A program made the position numbers and the translations under genes. Shown here piece after piece: positions 1 through 16,600 of a stretch of DNA of 64,000 nt. The DNA comes from Bugula neritina (taxonomy: Eukaryota > Bryozoa > Gymnolaemata > Cheilostomatida > Bugulidae): the NCBI GenBank assembly GCA_964035545.1, contig OZ037765.1, positions 35,353,504-35,417,503 of the forward strand, written 5' to 3'. The first letter of the stretch is position 1. The number at the start of each line of letters is the position of its first letter. The notes beneath the pieces are model-generated. The model was not told the DNA's origin. It ran no database searches and saw only the letters and a list, made by a program, of their open reading frames with translations.

Positions 1-1390
<1,390 letters not shown>

Positions 1391-1635
1391 TCTATAATTA
1401 AAAATGAACCAAAAGAACTCAATATTTCGAAAAATAGAGTATTTATATTTGGTACTAATACAATTTTGGATATAAAAATAAATTTAGATCTTCATTTATT
1501 GACTACAATATTGTTTCACGTAGTGTGAGCTACGATCATCATATATATATATTCTCTATTAGTAGGTTTACTTGCCTGTAAGCACATAAATCATATAGAA
1601 CAAACTCAATGACACTTCGCTGTGAACTGTTTCAG

Positions 1636-4600
1636 CCGACTGCAACTTTGATAGCAACAGTTTCTGTAACTGGAGTCACAAGCCCTCAACTAGAAAGGAG
1701 ATGAGTTGGTCAACCAATAAAAACCTGAAATATAAAATTCCAAGTGATCACACATCTTCTCAAGGTCAGTAGAATGTCAAGGTCGTTAGAACTTTAATGA
1801 AATCAGTTTTGTGATCGCGTGATTACCATTATGAGATGTCAGTGTACCAATCACTTGTGGTTCCAGCCAATCAGAGCACAAATATCAGTAAATCACAATT
1901 TACATATCCCCACTGTGTACAGCTGAGAGCCTATTGTGGTGTATGTGTCAGCTAGTCACAGTGTATGTGTCAGCTAGTCACAGTGTATGTGTCAGCTAGT
2001 CACAGTGTATGTGTCAGCTAGTCACAGTGTATGTGTCAACTAGTCACAGTGTATGTGTCAGCTAGTCACAGTGTATGTGTCAGCTAGTCACAGTGTATGT
2101 GTCAGCTAGTCACAGTGTATGTGTCAACTAGTCACAGTGTATGTGTCAGCTAGTCACAGTGTATGTGTCAGCTAGTCACAGTGTGTGTGTCAGCTAGTCC
2201 CAGTGTATGTGTCAGCTAGTCACAGTGTATGTGTCAGCTAGTCACAGTAGAACTAGTATAACAGAGTAACTAGTAGAACTGATTGAGTTAGAGTATTTGC
2301 CTCCCATTGGCTGACTAAGCACGTGACCTCTCTCATTGCAGGTTACTTCGCTAACATCAAGAAGATCAGTAAATACAATGACCTGGTCTCCCTGAGGTCT
2401 CCAGAACTCAACACCAGTGGCTGCCTGGAGTTCTGGTACCAGCTAGATGGTCGTGATGCAGAGCTCAATGTGGCTCTAGAAGACAAGATGTCACACAGTG
2501 AAGGTAGAACTCTAGTCTGGAGTCTCAGAGATGCTGACCAGACTGAGTGGAGGAAAGCTTTAGTTCCTATCACCAACATGAAACTACGGGTGTACCAGGT
2601 ACTGTCTCTGTAAGATGTTTGACAAAAATCATATTGTTGATTGTTATAAGTAGATTTATAGTTTGAATAAAAAAGAGAACTTCTAGTTGTTCTAAATTCT
2701 CAGCTTGAATCTATAAATTAAGCATTCTGATCACTTGAGAAACAGGTTAATTTTATAAAAGCTTCTAAAATCTAAAGCATAGAATATACTAACATAACTA
2801 AGTAAGTGTTGTAAAGCTCAACCGGTGCATCTGGTGGTATCTTCATAGATTGTAATAGAAGGGAGAGTACAGAACAGGATGAGGGACAGAGCTGCTATTG
2901 ATGATGTCATACTGAGAGATGACATCACTTTCTGTGAAGGTATTAACTGACCTACAAACCTGTTTGACCTACAAACATGTTTGACCTACAAACATGTTAG
3001 TTATCATTGAAAATACAACAGCCACAGCTTGTCTCTACTCGGCCTTTTTTATAGACAGTGAATTATAATAATATTGATATGCATATAAAAATATAATATA
3101 TTATACTATAATATAATATAATATAATGTGATATAGAATAATATAATGTAATATAATGTAATATAGTATAATATAATGTAATATAATATAATGTAATGTA
3201 ATGTAATATGATATAATATAATATAATATATATAAAAATCTATGTAATGTCAGTACAACATGAGAACATAGCTATAATAATATAATTATATCAATGTTGA
3301 TAGAAGTACCATTATTTTTATGTTTTAGTGAAACCTGTTACAGCAGTTCCAACAACCACCACATCTACTACTACCACTACTACCACACCAACAACAACAA
3401 CACCAACTACAACCACACCAACAACCACTACACCAATCACCACACCAACTACAGTGACACCAACTACAGTGACACCAGCACCAGGATTAACTACTATTAC
3501 GTCCAAGTCAACTATAGTCACTACTAGTAACCACACTACTATTACCACACCTATAACTACACTAAAGTCTAGTCTCACCACCAAACCAGTACTTCCTGCT
3601 AAGACTACCACCTCTAAACCTGGTGAGTTGAAACACGGATATCTTTCTCTTCAATCTACAGCCACATTTCTCTAACTTATACAGCATGTAGACCAGTACA
3701 ATGTTATAGTCTTAGCTCTCTAACTTATACAGTATGTAGACCAGTACAATGTTATAGTCTTAGTTCTCTAACTTATACAGTATGTAGATCAGTACAATGT
3801 TATAGTCTTAGTTCTCTAACTTATACAGTATGTAGACCAGTACAACGTTATAGTCTTAGTTCTCTAACTTATACAGTATGTAGACCAGTACAATGTTATA
3901 GTCTTAGCTCTCTAACTTATACAGCATGTAGAGCAGTACAACGTTATAGCTTTAGTTCTCTAACTTATACAGTATGTAGACCAGTACAATGTTATAGTCT
4001 TAGTTCTCTAACTTATACAGTATGTAGACCAGTACAATGTTATAGTCTTAGTTCTCTAACTTATACAGTATGTAGACCAGTACAATGTTATAGTCTTAGC
4101 TCTCTAACTTATACAGTATGTAGAGCAGTACAACGTTATAGTCTTAGTTCTCTAACTTATACAGTATGTAGACCAGTACAATGTTATAGTCTTAGCTCTC
4201 TAACTTATACAGTATGTAGAGCAGTACAACGTTATAGTCTTAGTTCTCTAACTTATACAGTATGTAGACCAGTACAATGTTATAGTCTTAGCTCTCTAAC
4301 TTATACAGCATGTAGACCAGTACAATGTTATAGTCTTAGTTCTCTAACTTATACAGCATGTAGACCAGTACAATGTTATAGTCTTAGTTCTCTAACTTAT
4401 ACAGCATGTAGACCAGTACAACGTTGTAGCTTTAGTTCTCTAACTTATACAGCATGTAGACCAGTACAATGTTATAGTCTTAGCTCTCTAACTTATACAG
4501 TATGTAGACCAGTACAATGTTATAGTCTTAGCTCTCTAACTCATACAGCATGTAGACCAGTACAACGTTATAGCTTTAGTTCTCTAACTTATACAGCATG

Positions 4601-7600
4601 TAGACCAGTACAATGTTATAGTCTTAGCTCTCTAACTTATACAGTAGACCAGTACAATGTTATAGTCTTAATTCTCTAACTTATACAGTAGACCAGTACA
4701 ATGTTATAGCTTTAGTTCTCTAACTTATACAGTATGTAGACCAGTACAATGTTATAGTCTTAGCTCTCTAACTCATACAGCATGTAGACCAGTACAACGT
4801 TATAGCTTTAGTTCTCTAACTTATACAGTATGTAGAGCAGTACAATGTTATAGTCTTAGCTCTCTAACTTATACAGTATGTAGACCAGTACAATGTTATA
4901 GTCTTAGCTCTCTAACTCATACAGCATGTAGACCAGTACAATGTTATAGCTTTAATTCTCTAACTTATATAGTATGTAGACCAGTACAACGTTATAGTCT
5001 TAGTTCTCTAACTTATACAGCATGTAGACCAGTACAATGTTATAGCTTTAATTCTCTAACTTATATAGTATGCAGACCAGTACAACGTTATAGTCTTAGT
5101 TCTCTAACTTATACAGCATGTAGACCAGTACAATGTTATAGCTTTAATTCTCTAACTTATATAGTATGTAGACCAGTACAACGTTATAGCTTTAGTTCTC
5201 TAACTTATACAGCATGTAGAGCAGTACAATGTTATAGTCTTAGCTCTCTAACTTATACAGTATGTAGACCAGTACAATGTTATAGTCTTAGCTCTCTAAC
5301 TCATACAGCATGTAGACCAGTACAACGTTATAGCTTTAGTTCTCTAACTTATACAGTATGTAGAGCAGTACAATGTTATAGTCTTAGCTCTCTAACTTAT
5401 ACAGTATGTAGACCAGTACAATGTTATAGTCTTAGCTCTCTAACTCATACAGCATGTAGACCAGTACAACGTTATAGCTTTAGTTCTCTAACTTATACAG
5501 TATGTAGAGCAGTACAATGTTATAGTCTTAGCTCTCTAACTTATACAGTATGTAGACCAGTACAATGTTATAGTCTTAGCTCTCTAACTCATACAGCATG
5601 TAGACCAGTACAACGTTATAGCTTTAGTTCTCTAACTTATACAGTATGTAGAGCAGTACAATGTTATAGTCTTAGCTCTCTAACTTATACAGCATGTAGA
5701 CCAGTACAATGTTATAGTCTTAGTTCTCTAACTTATACAGTATGTAGACCAGTACAACGTTATAGCTTTAGCTCTCTAACTTATACAGCATGTAGAGCAG
5801 TACAATGTTATAGTCTTAGCTCTCTAACTTATACAGTATGTAGACCAGTACAACGTTATAGTCTTAGTTCTCTAACTTATACAGCATGTAGACCAGTACA
5901 ACGTTATAGTCTTAGTTCTCTAACTTATACAGCATGTAGACCAGTACAATGTTATAGCTTTAGTTCTCTAACTTATACAGCATGTAGACCAGTACAACAG
6001 TATAGCTTTAGTTCTCTAACTTATACAGTATGTAGACCAGTACAATGTTATAGTCTTAGTTCTCTAACTTATACAGCATGTAGACCAGTACAATGTTATA
6101 GTCTTAGCTCTCTAACTTATACAGCATGTAGACCAGTACAACGTTATAGTCTTAGTTCTCTAACTTATACAGCATGTAGACCAGTACAATGTTATAGCTT
6201 TAGTTCTCTAACTCATACAGCATGTAGACCAGTACAACGTTATATTCTTAGTTCTCTAACTTATACAGTATGTAGACCAGTACAATGTTATAGTCTTAGT
6301 TCTCTAACTTATACAGCATGTAGACCAGTACAAAGTTATAGTCTTAGTTCTCTAACTTATACAGCATGTAGACCAGTACAATGTTATAGCTTTAGTTCTC
6401 TAACTTATACAGCATGTAGACCAGTACAACGTTATAGTCTTAGCTCTCTAACTTATACAGTATGTAGACCAGTACAATGTTATAGTCTTAGTTCTCTAAC
6501 TTATACAGCATGTAGACCAGTACAACGTTGTAGCTTTAGTTCTCTAACTTATACAGCATGTAGACCAGTACAATGTTATAGTCTTAGTTCTCTAACTTAT
6601 ACAGTATGTAGACCAGTACAATGTTATAGCTTTAGTTCTCTAACTTATACAGCATGTAGACCAGTACAAAGTTATGGCTTTAGTTCTCTAACTTATACAG
6701 CATGTAGACCAGTACAACGTTATAGCTTTAGTCCTCTAACCTATCTTCCAGGAAGAGTGGTGACGTCATGTGACTTTACAACCTCACTGTGCGGATTCAT
6801 AATCGAGTCTGCGGCCGACCAGCAACAGGAAGTCACGGGGTTTGAGAATGTCTTGCTGTTAGCTCAGCTTGGTAAGGATACCGTGTTTTCTTATTTAGTT
6901 CTACGACAAGTTAAATGTAGCGCTTACAAACTTTCTCGCCAGCATAAACTGCTGCCTCTTCACGCTACAGTGAGCGCTCAGATCTGTACTATTAGGAAAA
7001 GTGTTGAATGGTGTCACAGAGCTCTGTATACTCAATGTGTTGAATGTAAAACTTAAACCCATTTTGTCGGTTGTTGAATGCTGATAGGGTGAATGTTTTT
7101 CCTTGTTCCAAGTGCCACCAGCCAGATCCATCATTCGATTTAGTTAAAATACCACTTCGAATAGTATAGTATTTGTTAACTCTGACAAAGTCATGTGTAT
7201 GATCAGTCTGGCTAAAACTTTATGTTTTTGGATCAAACTGACGGTTGCGTATATAAATATTTAGATGGTAGGTTTGGTTGAATTACATTGATGATTATCG
7301 GTCAAGTATGTTTCATCTCTTGGTAAAGTTTATAAGTAAATCTTCTTGAATCAAGTTGGTGAAGCTAACCAATTGTTGCTATACTAGTGAGGCAGGCTGC
7401 AGTTTGCTGCATTTTTATTGGTTGTAAGATTACATGATGTACCAAGGTCTGGTTAGGATAATGTTGTTCATGAATTTGTAGTGTAAACAGCAAAAGAGGT
7501 TATGATGTAATATGAGATGAGGGTACAGCCCAATATTACCTATAAAATCTTACTCTTTAATATGATGTGTCATTAGATTTTAATTAGTACAATCATGTGC

Positions 7601-10600
7601 TTATATATAACATGTGTTTATATCTAACATATGCTTATATGTAACATGTGTTTATATCTAACATATGCTTATATGTAACATGTGTTTATATCTAACATGT
7701 CCTTATACCTAACATGTGCTTATATATAACATGTGCTTATACCTAACATGTGTTTATATCTAACATGTGCTTATACCTAACATGTGTTTATATCTAACAT
7801 GTCCTTACAAAAATGTATATCTAACATGTGTTTACAAAAATGTATATCTAACATGTGCTTATATCTAACATGTGCTTATATCTAACATGTGCTTATATAT
7901 AACATGTGCTTATATCTAACATGTGCTTATATCTAACATGTGCTTATATCTAACATGTGTTTATATACAGGAAAACCAGAGAAATAAAGTCCTTCAACAT
8001 TTACCAGATCAGGCCACAAACACATGTTATTTGCATTATTTTCAGACAAACGAGCAGATGACTTTAGTACCTCCCAAGGAGAAGAGTTTACTGTGCTAGA
8101 TCCAACTTCTCACTCTAAAGGAACATTTTGTCTAGCAGTCACTTTCCAAAGAGATGCAGGAGTTAGAGATGTGCAGATCTCGGCTGTATCTCCAAACGGG
8201 AAAGATGAGTACATGGTTGTAGCTGAAACTGTGGGACTTTTTCCAGATGGTGCACCTCTACTGGCTACAGTTGCGTCTCAGCATATGTTTACCGTGAGTA
8301 TATTACTCAGTATATGGTGTATTACTCAGTATATGGTATGTTACTCAGTATATAGTATATCATATTACTCAGTATATAGTATATTACTGAGTATATGGTA
8401 TATTACTCAGTATATAGTATATTACTCAGTATATGGTATATTACTCAGTATATAGTATATTACTCAGTATATAGTATATTACTCAGTATATGGTATATTA
8501 CTCAGTATATGGTATATTACTCAGTATATATCATATGACTCAGTATATAGTATATTACTCAGTATATAGTATATTACTCAGTATATAGTATATGACTCAG
8601 TATATAGTATATTACTCAGTATATGGTATATTACTCAGTATATAGTATATTACTCAGTATATATCATATGACTCAGTATATAGTATATTACTCAGTATAT
8701 AGTATATTACTCAGTATATAGTATATGACTCAGTATATAGTATATTACTCAGTATATGGTATATTACTCAGTATATAGTATATTACTCAGTATATAGTAT
8801 ATTACTCAGTATATGGTATATGACTCAGTATATGGTATATTACTCAGTATATAGTATATGACTCAGTATATAGTATATTACTCAGTATATAGTATATTAC
8901 TCAGTATATAGTATATTACTCAGTATATAGTAGTACTCAGTATATAGTATATTACTCAGTATATAGTATATTACTCAGTATATATCATATTACTCAGTAT
9001 ATAGTATATTACTCAGTATATAGTATATTACTCAGTATATAGTATATTACTCAGTATATGGTATATTACTCAGTATATAGATATATTACTCAGTATATAT
9101 CATATTACTCAGTATATGGTATATTACTCAGTATATAGATATATCATATTACTCAGTATATGGTATATTACTCAGTATATTGTATATTACTCAGTATATA
9201 GTATTACTCAGTATATATCATATTACTCAGTATATAGTATATTACTCAGTATATATATATATTTACAACTACAGATTAGAACAAAGCTAACTCGCACCAA
9301 CAGCTCTGTGGTACCCATACATCTGTATCAGCTGGCTGAAGGTTCGTGCACTGCTCAACCTTCACCTAGCCAGAGGACCTGGCTCAACTGCAACTTCCAG
9401 GACAAGACAAGTTCTTGTGGAGAACTGGGTGGGTGGAGCCTAGAGTCTTCCGGAAGTGATGGTAACTCAGGTACGACATTTTGACGACTCAGGTCAGCCT
9501 GATTTCCTTAGGCACTTCTATATCTAGTTGTGTAATTAACAAACAAATGAGTGGCCATTTTATAAGTTTACTTCCAAAGAAGCAAGTTCTTAATAAACTG
9601 CAAACATATATGTATATATAACAGCTACTTTGACTACAATATGCTGAATGTCTTGCATCTAACATACCTCTCTATTACATTACCACTATAACACAAGAGC
9701 AAAGCAAAGCTTAGAAGCATGTTTGTTTATATACATACATGTAGTTGGTGCACTTAGGAAAACACCAAATATTCAGTTATATTAGTCTACAGGCACAATA
9801 TGAAATTCCAGTGGTGTAATTACTTCTTTTGAGTTGGGACTTTTATTATGTAAACAAAATCTAATTTTACAATAGAAATATAAGTAAAAATAGTTGTTTA
9901 TTTATTTGCTTTACCTAATTAGTCACAAACTGAAACAATACTTATATTTGAGAAGGAAAACAGACCTAGGCGGTAGCTACCTACTTACTGATAAGAATTG
10001 AAAAGACTGCAGGTTTCTGTGTCTATACTTGTTTGTTACAAGGAGAGTTACATTTACTACTTACTATTTACACATTTACTGCTGACTGTTGGCAGGTTTC
10101 CATCTGCAAGCTAAGACCTCCGAGTACGGCATACCTTCAACATTCACAATTCAGCACATCAAAGTTGACGTCAAAACTGAACTCTGTCTCACCTACGAGA
10201 CGCTGTTCACAGGGAGAGATGCCGAGTATTATGGCCTGTCTATACTATATTCGGATGATGCAGGAATCAGCGTTTTACATCAGCAAAATGGTAAGCTCTC
10301 TGCCAGTAAATAACATTCTTGTATAGTTCAAGGGTTGCAGAGTTTCGTATGCAGGAGGAGAGGGAAAGGAAGAGGTGCTTAAACTCGCTTTCCACATGGC
10401 AATCAGTTTGCTCGTACCAATCAACTAGGAAATGACATCATCACAAAGTCCATGAAACGTGCTTAAATGGTTGACTGTAGCGACATTTTCTGTTGCCTAA
10501 TTTTATTGGTTGATTTCAACAACTTGTTTGTACATTAGGAAAGCAGGATTTGATCAATTAGTGGAAAATTTAATATTGATTTTATGATATTGGAATTTTT

Positions 10601-13600
10601 AAAATTATATTCACAAAGCAGCGCCATGACATATAGTGGATAGTAATGTACTACAGACATTGGATAGACAAAGTATAAGTTAGGTATAACTAATGATTTG
10701 TATATAACAGCTATAGTAAAGCTTAGTTAGTTATACTCTTTATCAGTTCTATGGTTATAATAATTATATGTTTATGCAGGCGCTAAGGCTAATCAGAGAG
10801 AAGAAAACTACATAGAGCTTTCTTATACTGAAGGCAAAGAATTCCAACTGACTTTTAGAGCTGAGCCTGTAAAAGACAAAGATGGCGGTGTGTCCTTAGA
10901 TGACATAATTCTATCGGAATGTCCTTTGAGGAAAATTGGAAATGGTGAGGTCACAGAAAATGTTTGTGATTAGGTTATATAGACTGACAGAATTGTTAAA
11001 TGAGACTAAAGTGAGACATTGTCACTGATACACTTTCAGTTGTGTTGGTTGATGTGTTGATAAAAATAACTGTCAGTAGCTGATTTCAGGTAATAATGGC
11101 ACAGGTAATAATGGCACAGGTAATAATGGCACAGGTAGTAATGGCACAGGTAACAATGGCACAGGTAACAATGGCACAGATGATAAAGTAGATAAGAACT
11201 GCACACTGATGTTAAACCACCTCAAACCCAAACCCCCAACCCCCACCCCAAATCCTAATATTGAAAATGCGCCATGTTTACTTACTTTGCCAGTTGTGCC
11301 ATTTTTACCTGTGAGCTAGGCCTTCTGCAGCCACCCGCTACCTGAACAGGACAAAGCGGAGATAGGTGAGAATAGGTGAGAATAGGTGAGAATAGAATGT
11401 TTACCTGTGCCATTACAAGCCATGTATATAATTCTGTTCATAGCTGCCCATAAGTGTATTTAACTGTATATATAACTCTATATATAACTGTATATAGCTG
11501 TCAGATATTAATAACACTATCACAGGTGGAAGCAGCTTTGAGACTGAGGGATTTGGTGGATGGTCTGCAACCGGATGGTTGCTAAGTAAAGACGCAGCTG
11601 GCTCTATAAACATACCTCTTATTGACCACACAACTGGGCAGCGTATGTTACATCAGATGTAATGTTATTAATAAGTGTGGCCCTGTAAAGTCAAACTTGT
11701 GTTGTGGTTTCTACATGAAACATTCTATGTATTTATGTAGGTTGTTGACTAATCTAGAGCTGGAAATATAATCTGCCAAATGCAGGAGCACATGCTTTGT
11801 GCTATCGTGAACAATATTTGATACAAACTAGCGGTAGAAGTCATTGTCTTCTCATGAAACTTAATAGTAGTTATATGAAACTGTTTCAGGAAATTGATAT
11901 CTGCTGGTTGTACTTTCTCATTTTAACAATCTACTATTTTAGCCAACGGAGGTTTCGCAGTAGCTACCAGCATGGGCTCCGATACGTCTCTGCTAACATC
12001 TCCAGTGTTTAAAATTCTCAATGAGGTCTGTCTGCAGTTTTTGTACTACCCTATTGAACTGTCCGGAGAGCTCAATGTAAGCTTACATTACAACAGTGAG
12101 ACTGGAGAGAACACAGTGCTGTGGCGGAAAACTTTCACCAACAATGTCACCAGCACCGAGTGGGAAGAGGTTTACGTGCCGGTGAGAGATGTCAAAGGAT
12201 CCTTCCAAGTAGTGGTGTCTACCAATCTCCAACTCAACGGGTCTCTCTCTGTTGATGACATCGTACTGCAACCGTACAAAGGTTCAACATGTGAAGGTGT
12301 GTAATGGTGCATTTGATCAGTACAACTCCATAGTAGACTGTGGTACGCCTTAGATTGTATTTTGCTGTAGATTGTACCATGTTGTAGATTATGCAGTGCA
12401 ATGCAGCTATTATATTTCATAGACTGCATGGAAAAACTGTGCTGAGCCATTAACTGCAGTATTTTTTATTCAATATTTAAATGAATAAGTTTGTGGCAAT
12501 TTCTATAAAATATTTAAATAATAATTATAGTTCATATCACATGCAGATACACTTTACTAAAACATTTGAAACACTTTGGGTGACCAGTTTAGTAGAATTC
12601 CATACATTTTGTTGGCAATTTGTTGACGTGATGCGAGTGCAGGGTCGTTTAACAATTTCTACATTGACTAGTCTTGGACTATAAACACTTCCATCAGTTT
12701 GAGTCTTGAGACTTCCTCTTACAGCCATGAAGTCAGCACCAGAGCCACAGTACCTTTCCACAACACAACCCATCACCACAACTACTCTACCAACCACTCT
12801 ACCAACCACTCTACCAACCACTCTACCAACCACTCTACCAACCACTCTACCAACCACTCTACCAACCACTCAGCCAACCACTCTACCAACCACTCAGCCA
12901 ACCACTCTACCAACGACTCTGTCATGTAAACCACGTCTTCCTTCTCGCGCGATTCCAAAACCACACACCTTTGAGAAGAGAACACTGCCTACATCTGGAT
13001 CTGATTGGAGAATAGAAACAGCCAGAACATCTGCAGGTATAGGATATGACCATACATCGTGGACTGCTGATGGAAGATACCTGTTTGTTAATAACACTGT
13101 GGATAAAGCAAATATTCGTATCCAGGCTTTCACCATACCCCCTTGCCACGAGTTGTGCCTTTCGTTCTATTATTCCTTGAAAGGGACTAATACTACATTT
13201 AGCATTTATCAAACATGGTTTGGGAGATCAAGCAAAATCTACTTTGCTACAGTAGTCCAGCAAGATCAAGATGGATGGTGCAGCCAACATGTCAGCCTGG
13301 GGTAAACTTATTCATTTATAATTGTTGATGGACATGGAGGTGCACATATATATATGAGTTCAGGCAGTAGAATAATTGCAATGTTTGTATTGACAAACTA
13401 ACCAATACTTTTCTGGTCAACACTTGATAAAGCTTTTTGTGTGAAATGAACTTTCCAAAATTTTATATTACACAATATTATATTACATCATATTATATTA
13501 TATTATATTACATCATATTATATTATATCATATTATATTACAACATATTATATTATACTTAGAGTACAATTTTGATGGAATGTACCTTTCAACTCAAAAC

Positions 13601-16600
13601 TGATTCTGTCTCATCTATTGGAAACACATCTATACTGCGGTTCATCAACCGAGATAAATTATTCTATTATTGTACATTGCAGGTTGATAGACAAACCCTA
13701 CAGCTACTACCTAGAAGGGACAATAAATGAACCAGATGGCTACATCGCCATTGATGACATTAGTTTTAGTCTAGGAACCTGTGCTACCCCTTCCTATAGT
13801 ACTTGTGCCAAACTCAATGTCAGCTCAACTGCTAGTTATTCTACAGAAGAAACTACCACCAGCTCACAGCTGAGTAACACAACTATGGGGAACAGTAACA
13901 TGAAAGTAGATAGTGGTAACATTACTGAATATGAAAGCACCCCATCCACTAATCCAGTAACTACGTCTGCAACCATAGAGCCTACTGTGAAACTTGATGG
14001 CTCTAGTACAAAGTCCATTCTATCCCCATCAACTCCGCCCAATTTCAATGTGACATTACATCCTACAACTAGCAAAGCTCCGCCTACAACTACCAAAGAT
14101 TCGTCAACCACTCAGTCAACCACTCTGTCATGTAGACCAGCTCCTCCTCGCCGCGCTATCCCAAGATCACATACCTTTGAGAAAAGAACACTGATTACAT
14201 CTGGATCTGAGTGGAGAATAGAGACAGCCAAAACATCTGCAGGTATAGGATATGACCATACATCGTGGACTGCTGATGGAAGATACCTGTTTGTTAATAA
14301 CACTGTGGATAAAACAAATATCCGTATCCAAACCTTCACCATACCACCTTGCCTCGAGTTATGCCTTTCGTTCTATTATTCCCTGAAAGGGACTAATACT
14401 ACATTTAGCATTTATCAAACACATTTTGGGAGATCAAGCAAAATCTACTTCACTACAGTAGTCCAGCAAGATCAAGATGGATGGTGCAGCCAACATGTCA
14501 GCCTGGGGTAAACTTATTCATTTATAATTGTTGATGGACATGGAGGTGCACATATATATATGAGTTCAGGCAGAAGAATAATTGCAATGTTTGTATTGAC
14601 AAACTAACCAATACTTTTCTGGTCAATACTTAATAAAGCTTTTTGTGTGAAATGAACTTTCCAAGATTTTATATTACACAATATTATATTACATCATATT
14701 ATATTATATTATATTACATCATATTATTTTATACTTAGAGTACAATTTTGATGGAATGTACCTATCAACTCAAAACTGATCCTGTCTCATCTATTGGAAA
14801 CACATCTATACTGCGGTTCATCAACTGAAGTCAATTATTCTATTATTGTACATTGCAGGTTGATAGACAAACCCTACAGCTACTACCTAGAAGGGACAAT
14901 AAATGAACCAGATGGTTACATCGCCATTGATGACATTAGTTTTAGTCTAGGAACCTGTGCTACCCCTTCCTATAGTACTTGTGCCAAACTCAATGTCAGC
15001 TCAACTGCTAGTTATTCTACAGAAGAAACTACCACCAGCTCACAGCTGAGTAACACAACTATGGGGAACAGTAACATGACAGTAGATAGTGGTAACATTA
15101 CTGAATATGAAAGCACCCCATCCACTAATCCAGTAACTACGTCTGCAACCATAGAGCCTACTGTGAAACTTGATGGCTCTAGTACAAAGTCCATTCTATC
15201 CCCATCAACTCCGCCCAATTTCAATGTGACATTACATCCTACAACTAGCAAAGCTCCGCCTACAACTACCAAAGCTCCGCCTACAACTACCAAAGCTCCG
15301 CCTACGACTACCAAAGCTCCGCCTACGACTACCAAAGCTCCGCCTACAACTACTAAGGCTCTGCCTACAACTACCAAAGCTCCGCCTACGACTACCAAAG
15401 CTCCGCCTACGACTACCAAAGCTCCGCCTACAACTACTAAAGCTCTACCTACAACTACCAAAGCTCCGCCTACAACTACCAAAGCTCCGCCTACAACTAC
15501 CAAAGCTCCGCCTACAACTACTAATGCGCTGCCTGCAACTACCAAAGCTCCATCTGCAATTACCAAAGCTCTGCCTACAACTAGAGAAACTACAAGTGTA
15601 ACTACCGACATCTCATCTAGCAAAACGCAAGCCCCTATTACTAGCTTACCAGTTACAACACAAAAAATAGCATCGGGGCCAGATGGGCAGAGAAATAACT
15701 TAAAAGAACAAGAATCTTCAAAGAGTGAGTTGAAATAATGTGAGATAACAAAATGCGACTCTACTACAAGTAACTGTGACTATAACTACTAAATATTGTA
15801 ACTTGGACTATATCTACTACATGTACATATAACTTGGACTATATCTACTACATGTACATAATATAACTATGAGTATATCTACTATACATATAACTATGAG
15901 TATATTATCTACTACATGTATAACTATAAGTGTATCTAATATTACATTTCTGTTTTAGCGAGCCCAATTCCATGGTTTACGTGGGTGATAGCAGGTGTGG
16001 CTGCAGCTTTAGTCATTCTTCTGCACAGTTGGTTTAAGGTCATACTTTTCATTTTCTGGCTCTTTGCCAGGTGCTTTATGTTCTATATGAACAATGTTCC
16101 ACTGATAGCTCGAACAGGTTGAATGTCACAGGAACAAAAAAAATATGAAAAGATAAAGAAACTCATGTTCTCCAATATACTTTTTTATTTTTTTCAAAAG
16201 CCAATTCATGTTTAAGTTATAGCTTGTTGAAAAACATAGTCCCCCTTCCACATTCTTTTCAATTTATACGCTCCTGACTTGTTATTGTGTCTCAATAATA
16301 TGCCTTGTATTTGAGTGCTTGTTAGTCTCGCTTCACTAACTTTGCCTATACTTCACAAGTGCCAGTGCTGCTGGCTCAAAAGCTAAATGTTATAAACTGT
16401 CAGCTAAAACCCAATCTTGTATTCCTAGGTTGGTTGGCCTAAATAAAACAATAGTCAAATCATGATTTCATGTTTTAAAAATTTACTCTATTCTAACCTG
16501 CTGCCTAGCTAGTTCTCTTTTTGATGTATAATTACAAAATTTGTGATACATTTTTTTGGCAACCATGTGATTTATAAAATGCAGTAATGGTACTTATAAT

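Noticed and set aside
3660-6735. Possible CRISPR-like array of regular repeats
   Set aside because: The 48-bp units are directly contiguous, with no unique spacers, in a eukaryotic intron.
7972-8045. Exon starting right after the 17-bp array at TTTATATACAG
   Set aside because: Phase joins correctly from 6871 directly to 8046, so this stretch is intronic.
12782-12985. Minus-strand Val/Glu/Trp/Leu repeat frame
   Set aside because: It is the antisense of the Thr-Leu-Pro stalk repeat of the receptor.
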